From the NCBI GenBank assembly GCA_019119995.1, contig DWVY01000064.1:1-52281 (forward strand): DNA of 52,281 bases, given 5' to 3'. Below are positions 1-9,332 of the stretch, one piece after another. Position 1 is the first letter of the stretch; each line of letters starts with the position of its first letter. The notes under the pieces are model-generated. The model had not been told where the DNA came from. It made no database searches and saw nothing but the letters and a program-made list of their open reading frames with translations. This DNA is from Candidatus Mediterraneibacter faecavium. GTDB lineage: Bacteria; Bacillota; Clostridia; Lachnospirales; Lachnospiraceae. The position numbers and the translations under genes are program-made.

Positions 1-258
1 AATGACATAGGGATTACCTTCTTTCCTAAGATATCTCTATTATACAGCAAGTACTGTATTTGCGCTTGTATTTACTACAAGACATATGAACTTTTCAAGG
101 TACTATAGGGGGCTTTTGACCCTAGCATCATCAGTATTAGAAATGCCCGTTTGCGCATATTTAGCAGACGGGTCTGCGAAAACACCAATATATGGGATAT
201 CATGCACATACATCTTTCAGATATATGTGCAGATCAAACCGCAAGGAGAGAAAGCAAT
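1..258 (+). promoter_or_regulatory. Structured leader upstream of the diol dehydratase operon
   Basis: No convincing gene lies here. Three inverted repeats precede the first dehydratase gene: TAGGG (106-110) with CCCTA (120-124); a nine-pair stem CCCGTTTGC (146-154) with GCAGACGGG (164-172); and TGCACATA (203-210) with TATGTGCA (224-231). The last ends about 12 bases before the ribosome binding site AAGGAGAG (243-250). The conserved cores of a cobalamin riboswitch are absent. The stems could be an operator or mRNA structure. No clear promoter was found, so transcription may begin left of the window. Confidence 0.4.
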
Positions 259-1923
259 ATGAAACGTTCAAAACGAATTGAAGCACTGGATGCCCGTCCG
301 GTCAATCTGGACGGCTACATCAACGAGTGGCCGGAGATGGGCTTTATTGCGATGAGCAGTCCTTACGACCCGAGACCCTCTGTAAAAGTTGAAGGCGGCA
401 AGATCGTAGAACTGGACGGCAAAAGCCGTGAAGACTTCGACTTTATCGATCAGTTCATCGCCGATTATGCCATCAACATCGAACGGACCGAGAGATCAAT
501 GGCAGTATCTTCTCTTGAGATCGCAAGGATGATCGTGGACATCAACGTGTCCAGAAAGGAAATCCTCGAGCTCATCTCAGGGATCACACCTGCGAAGATG
601 ACAGAGGTCATGAACCATCTGAATGTAGTGGAACTCATGATGGGCATGCAGAAGATCCGCGCCAGAAGGACCCCTGGCAATCAGGCTCACATCACAAACC
701 TGAAAGACGATCCGGTCCAGATCGCAGCAGACGCGGCGGAAGGCGCGCTGAGAGGATTTGCTGAAGAAGAGACGACCATGGGTGTCGCCCGTTACGCTCC
801 CTTAAGCGCCATGGCTCTTCTGATCGGTTCCCAGGTGGGACGTCCGGGCGTACTTACGCAGTGTTCCGCAGAGGAGGCTACAGAGCTGGAGCTTGGTATC
901 CGCGGTCTGACCACCTATGCTGAGACACTTTCCGTATATGGAACAGAAAAAGTATTTATCGACGGAGATGATACTCCGTATTCCAAAGCATTTTTGAACT
1001 CCGCATATGCCTCCCGCGGACTGAAAGTCCGTTTCACTTCAGGGTCCGGCTCAGAAGTCCTTATGGGAAGCAGCGAGAAGAAATCTATGCTCTATCTGGA
1101 ATGCCGCTGCCTGTTCGTGACAAAAGGCGCAGGAAGCCAGGGCATCCAGAACGGTTCCGTAAGCTGTATCGGCGTGACCGGATCCGTGCCGGCAGGTATC
1201 CGCGAAGTCCTCTCGGAGAACCTCGTGGCAGCGCTCCTCGGCCTGGAATGTGCTTCTTCCAACGACCAGAGCTTCTCCAACTCGGATATGAGACGTACCG
1301 CAAGGACGATGCTTGAATTCCTTCCGGGAACAGACTTCATCTTCTCGGGATATGCAGCAGAGCCGAACTACGATAACATGTTTGCCGGATCCAACTTTGA
1401 TGCAGAGGATTTCGACGACTACAACGTGCTTCAGAGAGATATGCAGGTAGACGGCGGACTGAAACCTGTTACAGAAGAACAGGTGATCCATGTGAGAAAC
1501 AAAGCAGCGCGCGCAGTGCAGGCTGTATTCCGCAACCTGAATCTTTCTCCGGTGACGGACGAGCAGGTAGAAGCCGTAACCTATGCCCACGGCAGTAAGG
1601 ACACACTGCCCCGCGATGTGACTGCCGATCTTGCAGCAGCCGAAGACGTGCTCAAACGCGGCATCACCGGCATCGATGTGGTAAAGGCACTGGCAGAGAC
1701 CGGATTCGAAGATGTAGCCGCAAGCGTACTGAATATGCTGAAACAGCGTGTTGCAGGCGATTATATGCAGACGGCAGCGATCCTTGATAAAGACTTCCAT
1801 GTAATGTCCGGGGTCAACACCCCGAACGACTATATGGGACCGGGAACCGGCTACCGCGTAGACGGCGACCGCTGGGAAGAGATCAAGCAGATCCCGCATA
1901 TCATCAATCCGTATGACATATAA
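259..1923 (+). CDS. pduC: B12-dependent propanediol/glycerol dehydratase, large subunit
   Basis: This is the catalytic alpha subunit (554 aa) of adenosylcobalamin-dependent diol/glycerol dehydratase, which converts 1,2-propanediol to propionaldehyde or glycerol to 3-hydroxypropionaldehyde by radical chemistry. The (beta/alpha)8 domain aligns along its whole length. Residues His144, Glu171, Glu222, Gln297 and Asp336 sit exactly one position after the known active-site residues of the Klebsiella enzyme (His143, Glu170, Glu221, Gln296, Asp335). An in-frame ATG exists at 151, but the start at 259 is chosen because AAGGAGAG lies at 243-250 and the protein then begins like the family. It is the first gene of a tight operon with the medium and small subunits, the reactivase and an adenosyltransferase. 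Propanediol and glycerol preference cannot be separated by eye; dhaB is the alternative name. Confidence 0.95.
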   Translation: MKRSKRIEALDARPVNLDGYINEWPEMGFIAMSSPYDPRPSVKVEGGKIVELDGKSREDFDFIDQFIADYAINIERTERSMAVSSLEIARMIVDINVSRKEILELISGITPAKMTEVMNHLNVVELMMGMQKIRARRTPGNQAHITNLKDDPVQIAADAAEGALRGFAEEETTMGVARYAPLSAMALLIGSQVGRPGVLTQCSAEEATELELGIRGLTTYAETLSVYGTEKVFIDGDDTPYSKAFLNSAYASRGLKVRFTSGSGSEVLMGSSEKKSMLYLECRCLFVTKGAGSQGIQNGSVSCIGVTGSVPAGIREVLSENLVAALLGLECASSNDQSFSNSDMRRTARTMLEFLPGTDFIFSGYAAEPNYDNMFAGSNFDAEDFDDYNVLQRDMQVDGGLKPVTEEQVIHVRNKAARAVQAVFRNLNLSPVTDEQVEAVTYAHGSKDTLPRDVTADLAAAEDVLKRGITGIDVVKALAETGFEDVAASVLNMLKQRVAGDYMQTAAILDKDFHVMSGVNTPNDYMGPGTGYRVDGDRWEEIKQIPHIINPYDI

Positions 1924-1942
1924 GAAAGGAGGAGACACTATC

Positions 1943-2638
1943 ATGCAGATCAGCGAAGAATTAGTAAAACAGATCACCAATGCAGTTTTAAGCCAGATGT
2001 CACAGTCCGGCGTCTCCTCTCCAGCAGGAGACACTATATCAGTTCCTTCCGCCGGGAAGATGCCTTCCCTTGCAGGAAGAGAGCGCATCAACGAGGAAAA
2101 GACTTCTTACGCTTCTTATCCCCGCGCAAAGAAAGGGACAGACCCGAAAGAGGTCGTTATCGGAGTCGGTGCAGCTTTCCAGAAGGAGATCAAAAAGACC
2201 ATCTGCGGCATCCCGCTGGATGACGTGCTGCGCAATGTAAAGGCAGGCATTGAAGAGGAGGGAATGATCCCGAGAGTCGTAAAGATCCTCGACACATCAG
2301 ACGTATGTTTCATGGCACTGGAGGCAGCGAAACTGTCCGGTTCCGGGATCGGCATCGGCATCCAGTCCAAAGGAACGACGGTCATCCACCAGAAAGACCT
2401 CTACCCGCTCTCCAATCTGGAGCTGTTCCCGCAGGCGCCGCTCATGACGCTCGAGACATACCGCCAGATCGGACAGAACGCGGCGAAATATGTGAAAGGC
2501 GAGCAGGTCGTTCCGATCCCCTGTACAAACGATCCGATGTCCAGACCGCGCTATCAGGTGAAGGCGGCGATCATGCACATCGCAGAGACCGAGCAGCTTG
2601 ATCCGGAAGTCGGCGCAGTTGAATGGGAGGGCAGATAA
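1943..2638 (+). CDS. pduD: Propanediol/glycerol dehydratase, medium subunit
   Basis: This is the beta subunit (231 aa) of the coenzyme-B12-dependent dehydratase. With the small subunit it forms the surface that holds the cobalamin. The start at 1943 follows AAAGGAGGAG at 1926-1935; an upstream in-frame ATG at 1913 lies inside the preceding gene. The first ~19 residues ([10 protein letters not shown] and on) form a predicted amphipathic helix, followed by a Ser/Pro/Gly-rich linker to about residue 45. That arrangement resembles the encapsulation peptide that targets PduD to bacterial microcompartments. No shell-protein gene is present in this window. The core from about residue 60 ([11 protein letters not shown]) is typical of the family. 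Confidence 0.93.
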   Translation: MQISEELVKQITNAVLSQMSQSGVSSPAGDTISVPSAGKMPSLAGRERINEEKTSYASYPRAKKGTDPKEVVIGVGAAFQKEIKKTICGIPLDDVLRNVKAGIEEEGMIPRVVKILDTSDVCFMALEAAKLSGSGIGIGIQSKGTTVIHQKDLYPLSNLELFPQAPLMTLETYRQIGQNAAKYVKGEQVVPIPCTNDPMSRPRYQVKAAIMHIAETEQLDPEVGAVEWEGR

Positions 2639-3031
2639 ATGAGATATCCTTTAGCAGAACACGAAAAAGATAATATCACATCCAAGACCGGCAAGAAATT
2701 TACCGATATCACACTGGACGAGGTAATGAAAGACCATGTAGCGCCGGACGATATCAAGATTTCAAAGGAGATCCTGAAAGCGCAGGGGCAGGTGGCTCTG
2801 GAGGCTGATAATGCCCCCATGGAGAAAAACTTCGAGCGCGCCGCCGAACTGGTAGACGTACCGGATGATGTGATCCTGAAAATGTACGATAAACTGCGCC
2901 CGAACCGCTCCACAAAGCTGGAACTGGTCATGATGGCGCAGGAGCTTCTTGAGAAATACAACGCAAAGAACTGTGCGCGCCTTGTCATGGAAGCGGCAGA
3001 AGTGTATGAAAAGAGAGGAATATTGCTTTGA
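2639..3031 (+). CDS. pduE: Propanediol/glycerol dehydratase, small subunit
   Basis: This is the gamma subunit (130 aa) of the dehydratase. It starts directly after the medium subunit's stop (TAAATG), which suggests translational coupling. The helical C-terminal half (TKLELVMMAQELLEKY) is typical of the family. Unlike the medium subunit it has no amphipathic targeting extension at its N terminus, and it begins directly with the core motif YPLAEH. Its stop codon overlaps the TTG start of the reactivase gene. Confidence 0.93.
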   Translation: MRYPLAEHEKDNITSKTGKKFTDITLDEVMKDHVAPDDIKISKEILKAQGQVALEADNAPMEKNFERAAELVDVPDDVILKMYDKLRPNRSTKLELVMMAQELLEKYNAKNCARLVMEAAEVYEKRGILL

Positions 3032-4845
3032 GTTATATCGCAGGAGTTGATATAGGAAATTCCACAACCGAAGTCTGTGTAGGCGAAGTCACCGACCGGG
3101 GAAATGTCACATTTCTCACCAGCGCTTCCTGTCCGACCACAGGCACAAAAGGAACGATCGAGAATGTCTATTCCGTGAAAAATGCGCTCAAGCTGGCAAT
3201 GAGCCGGATCGGACGCGAGACTTCCGATATCGATCTCGTACGGCTCAACGAGGCCGCACCGGTTATCGGGGACACTGCCATGGAGACACTGACCGAGACC
3301 GTGATCACGGACTCCTCCATGATCGGGCATAATCCGTCCACTCCGGCAGGAGCAGGACAGGCAGTCGGCGAGATCCTCCTGATCGAAAATATCTCCCGCG
3401 CTTCCGGAGGCACATCCTACATTCTGGCCGCATCCGCGGAACACAGCTACGAAGAAGTCGCAGCTGTTGTAAACCAGCATGACGAGATCAATATCGTCGG
3501 GATCATCCTGCAGGCGGACGAGGCTGTTCTTGTAGAGAACCGTATCCGCAGGGAGATTCCGATCATTGACGAAGTACGGCGGATCGACCGGCTTCCGGAC
3601 GGTGTTCCCGCTGCGATCGAAGTGGCGCTTCCGGGACAGACGATCCGTATGCTCTCCAATCCTTACGGAATCGCTACTCTTCTGGGGCTCACCGCAGAAG
3701 AGACACGGACGATCACTCCGATCGCCAAGAGCCTCATCGGCAAACGCAGCGCTGTTGTCCTGAAGACGCCGGGCGGAAATATCCACGAAAATGTACTCCC
3801 AGCAGGAGAGATTTACTTTTACGGTGATAAAAATGTTACGATCAGCCTCGACGAAGGTGCGGATAAGATCATGGCAGCCGCAGAAGACGCAGGCGACATC
3901 CGGGATATCAGCGGACAGCCGGACACAAACGTAGGAAATATGCTTTCCCGTATCCGTACCGGCATGAGTGAACTGGATAAAAGCGATGAAGCAGATATCC
4001 GTATCACCGATATCCTTGCCGTTGACACGCTGGCACCGGTCCTGATCTCAGGCGCCCTTGCAGGCGAGACCTGTCTGGAAAAGGCAGTCGGCATCGCAGC
4101 TATGGTCAAGACACAGAAGCTTCCCATGCAGGAGATTGCCGCACGTCTTACGACAGAACTGGGAACCGATGTAAAGGTCGCCGGCGTGGAGGCCGTTATG
4201 GCAAGTCTCGGCGCCCTGACTACTCCGGGCACGAAACTGCCTCTCGCCATCCTTGACATGGGCGGCGGTTCCACGGACGCCGCGATCATAGACGAAAGCG
4301 GCCACGTCAATCTGACCCATCAGGCAGGGGCCGGCGAACTGGTATCCATGCTGATCCAGACCGAGCTGGGCTTAAGCGACCGCCACATTGCGGAGGAGAT
4401 CAAGAAATATCCGCTTGCCAAGGTGGAGAGCCTCTTCCATATGCGTATGGAAAACGGGCAGATGACTTTTGTGGACGAGTCCATCGATCCGAGATTCTTC
4501 GGGCGTGTCGTCCTGCTCACAGAGAATGGGCTTATCCGTATTGAAGAAGAGATCCCGATGGAGAAGATCGTCCAGGTACGCCGCGAGGCAAAGCGCAAGG
4601 TCTTTGTGACAAATGCATTCCGGGCACTGAAGAAAGTTGCGCCTGCTCATAATCTGAGAAACATTTCCACTGTCGTCCTCGTAGGCGGATCGGCAGAGGA
4701 TTTCGAGATACCGGAGATGCTGATGGAGGCGTTTACGGACTACCGCATCGTCTGCGGGCGCGGAAATATCCGCGGTACTGAAGGCCCGCGAAACGCCGTT
4801 GCCACCGGACTGGTGCTCTCATATATCGGTGAAATGGAGGGCTGA
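3028..4845 (+). CDS. pduG: Diol/glycerol dehydratase reactivase, large subunit
   Basis: This is the ATP-hydrolysing large subunit (605 aa) of the factor that removes damaged cobalamin from the inactivated dehydratase so that fresh adenosylcobalamin can bind. The N terminus carries the ASKHA phosphate motif GVDIGNSTTEV (residues ~6-16), and a second ASKHA motif LDMGGGSTDAA lies near residue 410. Length and both motifs match DdrA/PduG/DhaF. The start is TTG at 3028, overlapping the previous stop (TTGA), with AGAGAGG about 9 bases upstream. The next ATG lies far inside the ASKHA domain, so the TTG start is preferred. Confidence 0.93.
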   Translation: MSYIAGVDIGNSTTEVCVGEVTDRGNVTFLTSASCPTTGTKGTIENVYSVKNALKLAMSRIGRETSDIDLVRLNEAAPVIGDTAMETLTETVITDSSMIGHNPSTPAGAGQAVGEILLIENISRASGGTSYILAASAEHSYEEVAAVVNQHDEINIVGIILQADEAVLVENRIRREIPIIDEVRRIDRLPDGVPAAIEVALPGQTIRMLSNPYGIATLLGLTAEETRTITPIAKSLIGKRSAVVLKTPGGNIHENVLPAGEIYFYGDKNVTISLDEGADKIMAAAEDAGDIRDISGQPDTNVGNMLSRIRTGMSELDKSDEADIRITDILAVDTLAPVLISGALAGETCLEKAVGIAAMVKTQKLPMQEIAARLTTELGTDVKVAGVEAVMASLGALTTPGTKLPLAILDMGGGSTDAAIIDESGHVNLTHQAGAGELVSMLIQTELGLSDRHIAEEIKKYPLAKVESLFHMRMENGQMTFVDESIDPRFFGRVVLLTENGLIRIEEEIPMEKIVQVRREAKRKVFVTNAFRALKKVAPAHNLRNISTVVLVGGSAEDFEIPEMLMEAFTDYRIVCGRGNIRGTEGPRNAVATGLVLSYIGEMEG

Positions 4846-4847
4846 CT

Positions 4848-5192
4848 TTGATCATTAAAAGACCTTCTATATTTATTTACACACACGAAGCCGATCCCAA
4901 TGTTTTGAAAGAAGTCTGCGCCGGGATCGAAGAGGAAGGCGTCTTCTATGACACCACCGAAATGCCGGACGAATGTATGGAAAAACTGGCGTACAAGGCA
5001 GCGCGCGATTCTATGCTCGGCTCCGGAGTCGGTATCTTCGGCACCGCAGTGTGCCTGAAAATGCGCGGGTTGGAGAAAGGGCGCAATATCGAGAGCTATC
5101 TTACGCCAAACCGTGCGCAGTGCCGCAATATCGGTGCAAACAGTGCACGAGCGATCAAGAAACTGCCGTTTAAGGAGGAATACAGATCATGA
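4848..5192 (+). CDS. pduH: Diol/glycerol dehydratase reactivase, small subunit
   Basis: This is the small subunit (114 aa) of the dehydratase reactivating factor (DdrB/PduH/DhaG). Its fold resembles the dehydratase medium subunit, and it swaps places with that subunit during reactivation. Family features are the opening IYTHEADP and the segment GSGVGIFGTAVCLK. The start is TTG at 4848, seven bases after GGAGG (4836-4840). The stop overlaps the next start (ATGA at 5189-5192). Confidence 0.9.
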   Translation: MIIKRPSIFIYTHEADPNVLKEVCAGIEEEGVFYDTTEMPDECMEKLAYKAARDSMLGSGVGIFGTAVCLKMRGLEKGRNIESYLTPNRAQCRNIGANSARAIKKLPFKEEYRS

Positions 5193-5749
5193 ATATCTAT
5201 ACCAGAAACGGGGACCGGGGCACCACTTCCCTGATGAACGGCATCAGTGTTTCAAAGTCTGACGACCGGATCGAACTCGTGGGAACGATCGATGAACTGA
5301 ACAGCTTCATCGGACTGGCAAAAGTGCTTGCAGACTCTTCCCTGAAAGAGAACCTGTCCCACATCCAGAGAAATCTGATGCAGATCATGGCAGGCGTGGC
5401 TGATCCAAGAAATATGGACTACCGCTTCTCCGCTGATGAGACGAAAGCACTGGAAGAAGAGATCGACCGGATCGAGAACTCATTTCCGCGCATCAAGGAC
5501 TTTGTCCTGTACGGCGGATGTGAACTTTCCGCAAGACTTGACGTAGCAAGATCCGTGACACGCCGCGCTGAGAGGCGCTTCCGCAAGGTGGAGCAGAACT
5601 ATGGGGCGGACGCCAGGGCGATCCAGTATATCAACCGCCTGTCCGACTATCTTTATATGTGCGCACGGTATGCAGATTACCGGGTAGAGAACGAGAAAGT
5701 GGACGGGATACAAGATAAGGTTGTGAGGAATATTTTAAAAGATATGTAA
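5189..5749 (+). CDS. pduO: PduO-type ATP:cob(I)alamin adenosyltransferase
   Basis: This enzyme (186 aa) transfers the adenosyl group of ATP to cob(I)alamin, making the coenzyme needed by the dehydratase encoded upstream. The N-terminal ATP-binding motif YTRNGDRGTTSL (residues 4-15) and the C-terminal signature RSVTRRAERR mark the PduO/MMAB family. It consists of the adenosyltransferase domain only and lacks the heme-binding PduO C-terminal domain. AAGGAGG lies at 5172-5178. It is the last gene of the operon and is followed directly by a strong terminator. Confidence 0.93.
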   Translation: MNIYTRNGDRGTTSLMNGISVSKSDDRIELVGTIDELNSFIGLAKVLADSSLKENLSHIQRNLMQIMAGVADPRNMDYRFSADETKALEEEIDRIENSFPRIKDFVLYGGCELSARLDVARSVTRRAERRFRKVEQNYGADARAIQYINRLSDYLYMCARYADYRVENEKVDGIQDKVVRNILKDM

Positions 5750-5758
5750 CTGTAAAAT

Positions 5759-5808
5759 GGGAGCCGTACATCCGGTCATGCATTTGCCCGGTGTACGGCT
5801 CCCTCTTT
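5759..5808 (+). terminator. Intrinsic terminator of the dehydratase operon
   Basis: A perfect 12-pair stem GGGAGCCGTACA (5759-5770) with TGTACGGCTCCC (5792-5803) is followed by TCTTTAT on the plus strand. It lies 10 bases after the adenosyltransferase stop. On the minus strand the stem is followed by ATTTTA, so it may also end the convergent MutS-like gene. Confidence 0.85.
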
Positions 5809-5852
5809 ATCGTATATTTACTCTTATATGCGAACGACAGCTACAGCATCCT

Positions 5853-7475
5853 CTATTCCTTCGCCGCTTCTATGATCTCGTCCGGGAATCCGGCAAACTC
5901 CAACAGCTTCACTGCATTCTGCGAGGTCGCCGGTCCTTCCAGGATCTTATAGCTGAACGCGATATCATCTTCTCCTATCTCCTCGCTGAAGTGGTAATTC
6001 AGATATTCATTTCCGAGAAGTTCCGTCAGTTCTTTGTCATGTGTCGCCACAAGCGCAATGCAATTTTTATCTCTGAGATACTCCAGGATCGCCCTTGACG
6101 CCCGGATACGCTCACCGGTATTTGTTCCCCGCAGGATCTCATCAATGGCACAGATGGTTACACGTTCCTCTGTGATACCGTCAAGTATCCTCTTCAAATA
6201 CCTGATCTCACGGATAAAGTAGCTCTCGCCCGCCATCAGATCGTCTCTCACAGCCATAGACGTGATCACTTCAGCCGGCGGCATCACGAAACGCTTTGCC
6301 GCACACGTATTGATCGCCTGCGCGAGTACGGCATTGACAGCAACAGCCTTTATAAATGTAGATTTGCCCGAAGCGTTGGAACCGGTGATCAGGCAGCTTT
6401 TTTCGACAACAAAGTCATTTGCCACCGGATCCTTGATGAGCGGATGGTACACTTCCGTCATCTCAAGTTTCTTTCCGTCCGTATACTCCGGGATACAGCA
6501 CCACGGCAGAGACTTCCGGAATGACGCTGTACTGATCGCCGCGTCAAGTTCACCGATACAGCGGTACACTGTCAAATAATTTTCCACATTATTCATCAGC
6601 CGCTTCATTACTTTATTGTACGTGGTGATCTGCATTAAAGTAATACCCAGCAGATAATCGAGGCAGGTACCCAGCGCATCCCCTGTCTTCGCGCCTTCCC
6701 TCTTGATCCGGAGTATCTTTTCTCCACGTATGACTCCTTTCAGTCCGGCGAGCGCGTCCTGAAGCTCCGGAAATAATTCTCTGATTTCTTTTCTCGCTGC
6801 CATCTGCTTTGCATTTCCGAGAAGGCTCACCGCCGTACCGATCAGAGACAGCTCAAGATCATGCTTCATATTCATCCGAAAATACAGACCAAGGTTAACA
6901 GCGCACATTCCCACAAACGGCATCAATGACCAGTCGACCGGACAGAATGGTATAAAGACAAGAGAAGCCGCCAGCAGGATCTGCAGCCCCCGGTATAGCC
7001 ATTGATATCCGAATATATAAGACTCTATTCCATCCAGGTAGGCAGGGAGATAATATGAGGAGCCGCTCTTTCCGATATCACAGAGCAGTTCTTCTATCTT
7101 CTCCCTTTCCTTTTCATTATCCGCCCATGCACGCACTCTCTCCTCGAAAATCTGCTGTTCTTCCGGTGACATCCTGTTCCTGCGCAATCTCCAGTAGAGG
7201 ATCTCCTCCCCCGGAGATGTATCACACTGGGCAACTCTCTGAAAAACGTCATTCATGGACAGATCATTCCAGGTAACATCATCCAGACCGGTGCCGTCAT
7301 TTACCACATCATAGTAGTTCTTAACAGCATCGTTCCACTCCCTGGTCTTCGGGAGCTTCCCGAATTTCTCATGAATATAGGCTTTTCTCTTCCGCTTCAT
7401 ATTGTTATATGAGATCAGCCATATAAACAGAAAGAAAAGGAATATCGCTATCACACTCGCCACTACAGACAGCAT
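5853..7475 (-). CDS. Membrane-anchored MutS-family ATPase
   Basis: This is a 540-aa protein with a C-terminal MutS domain V ATPase: Walker A GSNASGKST near residue 364, Walker B ending AIDEILRGTNTGER near residue 440, and the switch histidine in LVATHDKE. It lacks the mismatch-recognition domain of true MutS. It carries an N-terminal transmembrane helix (~residues 3-24) and a hydrophobic pair in the middle (~170-215), so it is probably held at the membrane. Membrane-associated MutS-like proteins of this type are common in Clostridia and their function is not known. The start at 7475 is preferred to the ATG at 7493 because AAAGGTGG lies seven bases upstream of it. A good promoter lies at 7512-7540. 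It appears to be a single-gene unit. Confidence 0.8.
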   Translation of the reverse strand: MLSVVASVIAIFLFFLFIWLISYNNMKRKRKAYIHEKFGKLPKTREWNDAVKNYYDVVNDGTGLDDVTWNDLSMNDVFQRVAQCDTSPGEEILYWRLRRNRMSPEEQQIFEERVRAWADNEKEREKIEELLCDIGKSGSSYYLPAYLDGIESYIFGYQWLYRGLQILLAASLVFIPFCPVDWSLMPFVGMCAVNLGLYFRMNMKHDLELSLIGTAVSLLGNAKQMAARKEIRELFPELQDALAGLKGVIRGEKILRIKREGAKTGDALGTCLDYLLGITLMQITTYNKVMKRLMNNVENYLTVYRCIGELDAAISTASFRKSLPWCCIPEYTDGKKLEMTEVYHPLIKDPVANDFVVEKSCLITGSNASGKSTFIKAVAVNAVLAQAINTCAAKRFVMPPAEVITSMAVRDDLMAGESYFIREIRYLKRILDGITEERVTICAIDEILRGTNTGERIRASRAILEYLRDKNCIALVATHDKELTELLGNEYLNYHFSEEIGEDDIAFSYKILEGPATSQNAVKLLEFAGFPDEIIEAAKE

Positions 7476-7511
7476 AGGAATACCACCTTTCATTTGTATT
7501 ATTCTATTAAT

Positions 7512-7540
7512 ACAATAATGTTATTTAAAAGATTTGTCAA
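7512..7540 (-). promoter_or_regulatory. Promoter of the MutS-like gene
   Basis: On the minus strand TTGACA (7535-7540) and TATTGT (7512-7517) are separated by 17 bases. It lies 37 bases upstream of the chosen start. Confidence 0.65.
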
Positions 7541-7563
7541 CACTTATCTGCGCCTCTTTCCTG

Positions 7564-8451
7564 TCAATCCGAATCATTTTTACCTTCAATTCTTTTCTCT
7601 ACAACCATAGCAGAACTTTCTATCATATCTGATACGACTGCATTAAGCTGCACGGCATTTTTCGATGTGATCACAGATTTTCCTATCCGCTCTTCAAGCG
7701 CCTTTCTTGCGATTCCGGCAATTCCGCCGCCCGCTTTCGCTACTGATACATTTTCCTCAAAAGTTTCCGGCTTCTCCGCCTTCGATATATCTTTGGTCGA
7801 AGTTTCGGCAAGCATATTCAGAACCAATTCTGTCGTGCTCATATTATCGCGAAGATTTTCTTTCTTTAGCCCTTTAAAATCTTTATATTGACGGGTACTT
7901 AATCCTGACCACGCACGGGTGATCTCATCCGTCAGTATGGCAAACTCTCTTCCTTTCTTCACTCCGCGGTCCGTCCACTCATCTGTCAGTTCTTTTCGTA
8001 CCTGAATCGCCTGCAGGCGCTGATTGATCCACTCCCGCGAATATCCTTTTTTCAGATACGTTTCCAACGCTCTGTCAATCGTTAATTCCGGATCGATCGT
8101 TTCCTCTATCCTTTCTTTTCCGACTTCTGCAAGCCAGAGTTTAAAGGGTTCTGCTTTGGGTGATGGGATGGACTGGATAATCCTAAGGAGCTGCTCCGTA
8201 TCTGCAACATCTGTCTGGCGTTTTTTTCCGTCTTTTGCTGTCATTTTCAAAGCGTGACAATTTGTCACGGTTTGGTTGCCTTCATCTTTCAATCTTTGTT
8301 TTAATTTTCTCCAATATGCAGCCGGGTCTCTGCTTTCCGTCAAAACAGCCACTACATCCACTATGGAAAAGAACCACTCCTCTTTTTCCGCATCCCACAC
8401 ACTCCGTATTTTCTTGTCCTCAAAAAGCTGCATCGTGTCTTTGTTTTCCAT
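7564..8451 (-). CDS. BRO-N domain protein, DinD-like
   Basis: This 295-aa protein has an N-terminal BRO-N domain (about residues 5-110: IRSVWDAEKEEWFFSIVDVV and on), a DNA-binding domain found in phage antirepressors. The rest resembles the DNA-damage-inducible DinD family (YSREWINQRLQAIQVRKELTDEW, quoted in part by its key residues R-ELTDEW). DinD of E. coli affects RecA filaments; the role of chromosomal homologues in gut Firmicutes is not established. AGGAGG lies seven bases before the ATG. It is downstream of, and co-directional with, the HTH-Uma2 gene, with a 92-base gap, so the two may be co-transcribed. No phage genes surround it. Confidence 0.75.
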   Translation of the reverse strand: MENKDTMQLFEDKKIRSVWDAEKEEWFFSIVDVVAVLTESRDPAAYWRKLKQRLKDEGNQTVTNCHALKMTAKDGKKRQTDVADTEQLLRIIQSIPSPKAEPFKLWLAEVGKERIEETIDPELTIDRALETYLKKGYSREWINQRLQAIQVRKELTDEWTDRGVKKGREFAILTDEITRAWSGLSTRQYKDFKGLKKENLRDNMSTTELVLNMLAETSTKDISKAEKPETFEENVSVAKAGGGIAGIARKALEERIGKSVITSKNAVQLNAVVSDMIESSAMVVEKRIEGKNDSD

Positions 8452-8543
8452 GTATTATCCTCCTGCTCTCTGAACCTGACACCTGTTCCGGTACACCACT
8501 TTTGCTGTTTTTCCCGTTCTCATAATGATTCAACCGGCTGTGT

Positions 8544-9332
8544 TCAGTACCCTTCCACCACCTCCCCGAACCGAATCTCAAGTCCCTCCAAAACGCCAGA
8601 TGGCACCGGTTCCCCGTAGTTGTACTCCCCGCTTTTCTTTGCATCTTCAAAATTGAATACGGAGATCAGCTCCTGGAACGGATTTACGATCCAGTACTCC
8701 CTCACACATGCTTTCTGATACTGGATCAGCTTCCGGACATAATCATGGGATGAATTGCTCTTTGAAACGATCTCGATCACCCAGTCCGGGGCGCCTGAAC
8801 ATCCCTTATCCGTCAGGATATCTTTATTACATACGACCAGAATGTCAGGCTGCATAATGGTCGAGTCATCCCCGAAGAGGCGGACATCAAAGGGTGACGC
8901 ATAGACATCACATTTTCCATTATTCTTTCGGATATAACTCTTAATTTCAAAGAGAAGCTCCGCTACAAAATACTGGTGCAGCCTGTTCGGTGCAGAGAGC
9001 ATATACAATTTTCCGTTGATCAGTTCTGCCCGCGACCATTCCGACAGCTTTTCAATATCCTCTCCGTCATACTCTCTGGCTGAATACATATAGGGCGCTG
9101 ACGCATCCCTGACAATAGACGGTTCTTCTTTCAGTTTGTCATAAGTAAACGGAATCTTTTCCTTTGTCGTAAGCACCTGCTCGATCGCGAGCAGGGTCGC
9201 ATAGCGGGGATTCTTCGTTGCACCTGAGAAGATCTTGTTGACCGTACTTACCGGAATCCCGGAGAGTTCTGCAATCTCCGCGTTTGTAAGTCCCGCTTCT
9301 TTTTTCAGCTTTTTCAGATCAGATATATCCAT
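8544..9332 (-). CDS. HTH-XRE / Uma2-family (PD-D/E-XK fold) fusion protein
   Basis: This 262-aa protein joins an N-terminal Cro/C1-type helix-turn-helix (about residues 5-60: LTNAEIAELSGIPVSTVNKI) to a Uma2-family restriction-endonuclease-like domain (about 85-255). The Uma2 active-site pattern is visible as PDILVVC followed by PDWVIEIVSKS with a downstream lysine, which fits a PD-(D/E)XK fold. Uma2 proteins are widespread in cyanobacteria and Firmicutes; their substrate is unknown. AAAGGAGAG lies 9 bases before the ATG. Its upstream region carries an inverted repeat that may be its own operator (9478-9495). It may be self-regulated. Confidence 0.8.
   Translation of the reverse strand: MDISDLKKLKKEAGLTNAEIAELSGIPVSTVNKIFSGATKNPRYATLLAIEQVLTTKEKIPFTYDKLKEEPSIVRDASAPYMYSAREYDGEDIEKLSEWSRAELINGKLYMLSAPNRLHQYFVAELLFEIKSYIRKNNGKCDVYASPFDVRLFGDDSTIMQPDILVVCNKDILTDKGCSGAPDWVIEIVSKSNSSHDYVRKLIQYQKACVREYWIVNPFQELISVFNFEDAKKSGEYNYGEPVPSGVLEGLEIRFGEVVEGY

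Noticed and set aside
1-258. Cobalamin riboswitch before the dehydratase operon
   Set aside because: The conserved GGTG-GAATCC and ACTGT core is absent from both strands of the leader.
1051-2091. Long minus-strand open frame (346 codons) opposite the dehydratase large subunit
   Set aside because: It is antisense to a well-conserved gene with intact catalytic residues, and its product is Cys/His-rich without a recognisable domain.
2554-3786. Minus-strand open frame of 410 codons opposite the dehydratase small subunit and reactivase
   Set aside because: It is a shadow of two clear genes and spans their boundary; no domain or ribosome binding site was seen.
5853-7475. True mismatch-repair MutS
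   Set aside because: It lacks the N-terminal mismatch-binding domain, has membrane helices, and is about half the length of MutS.
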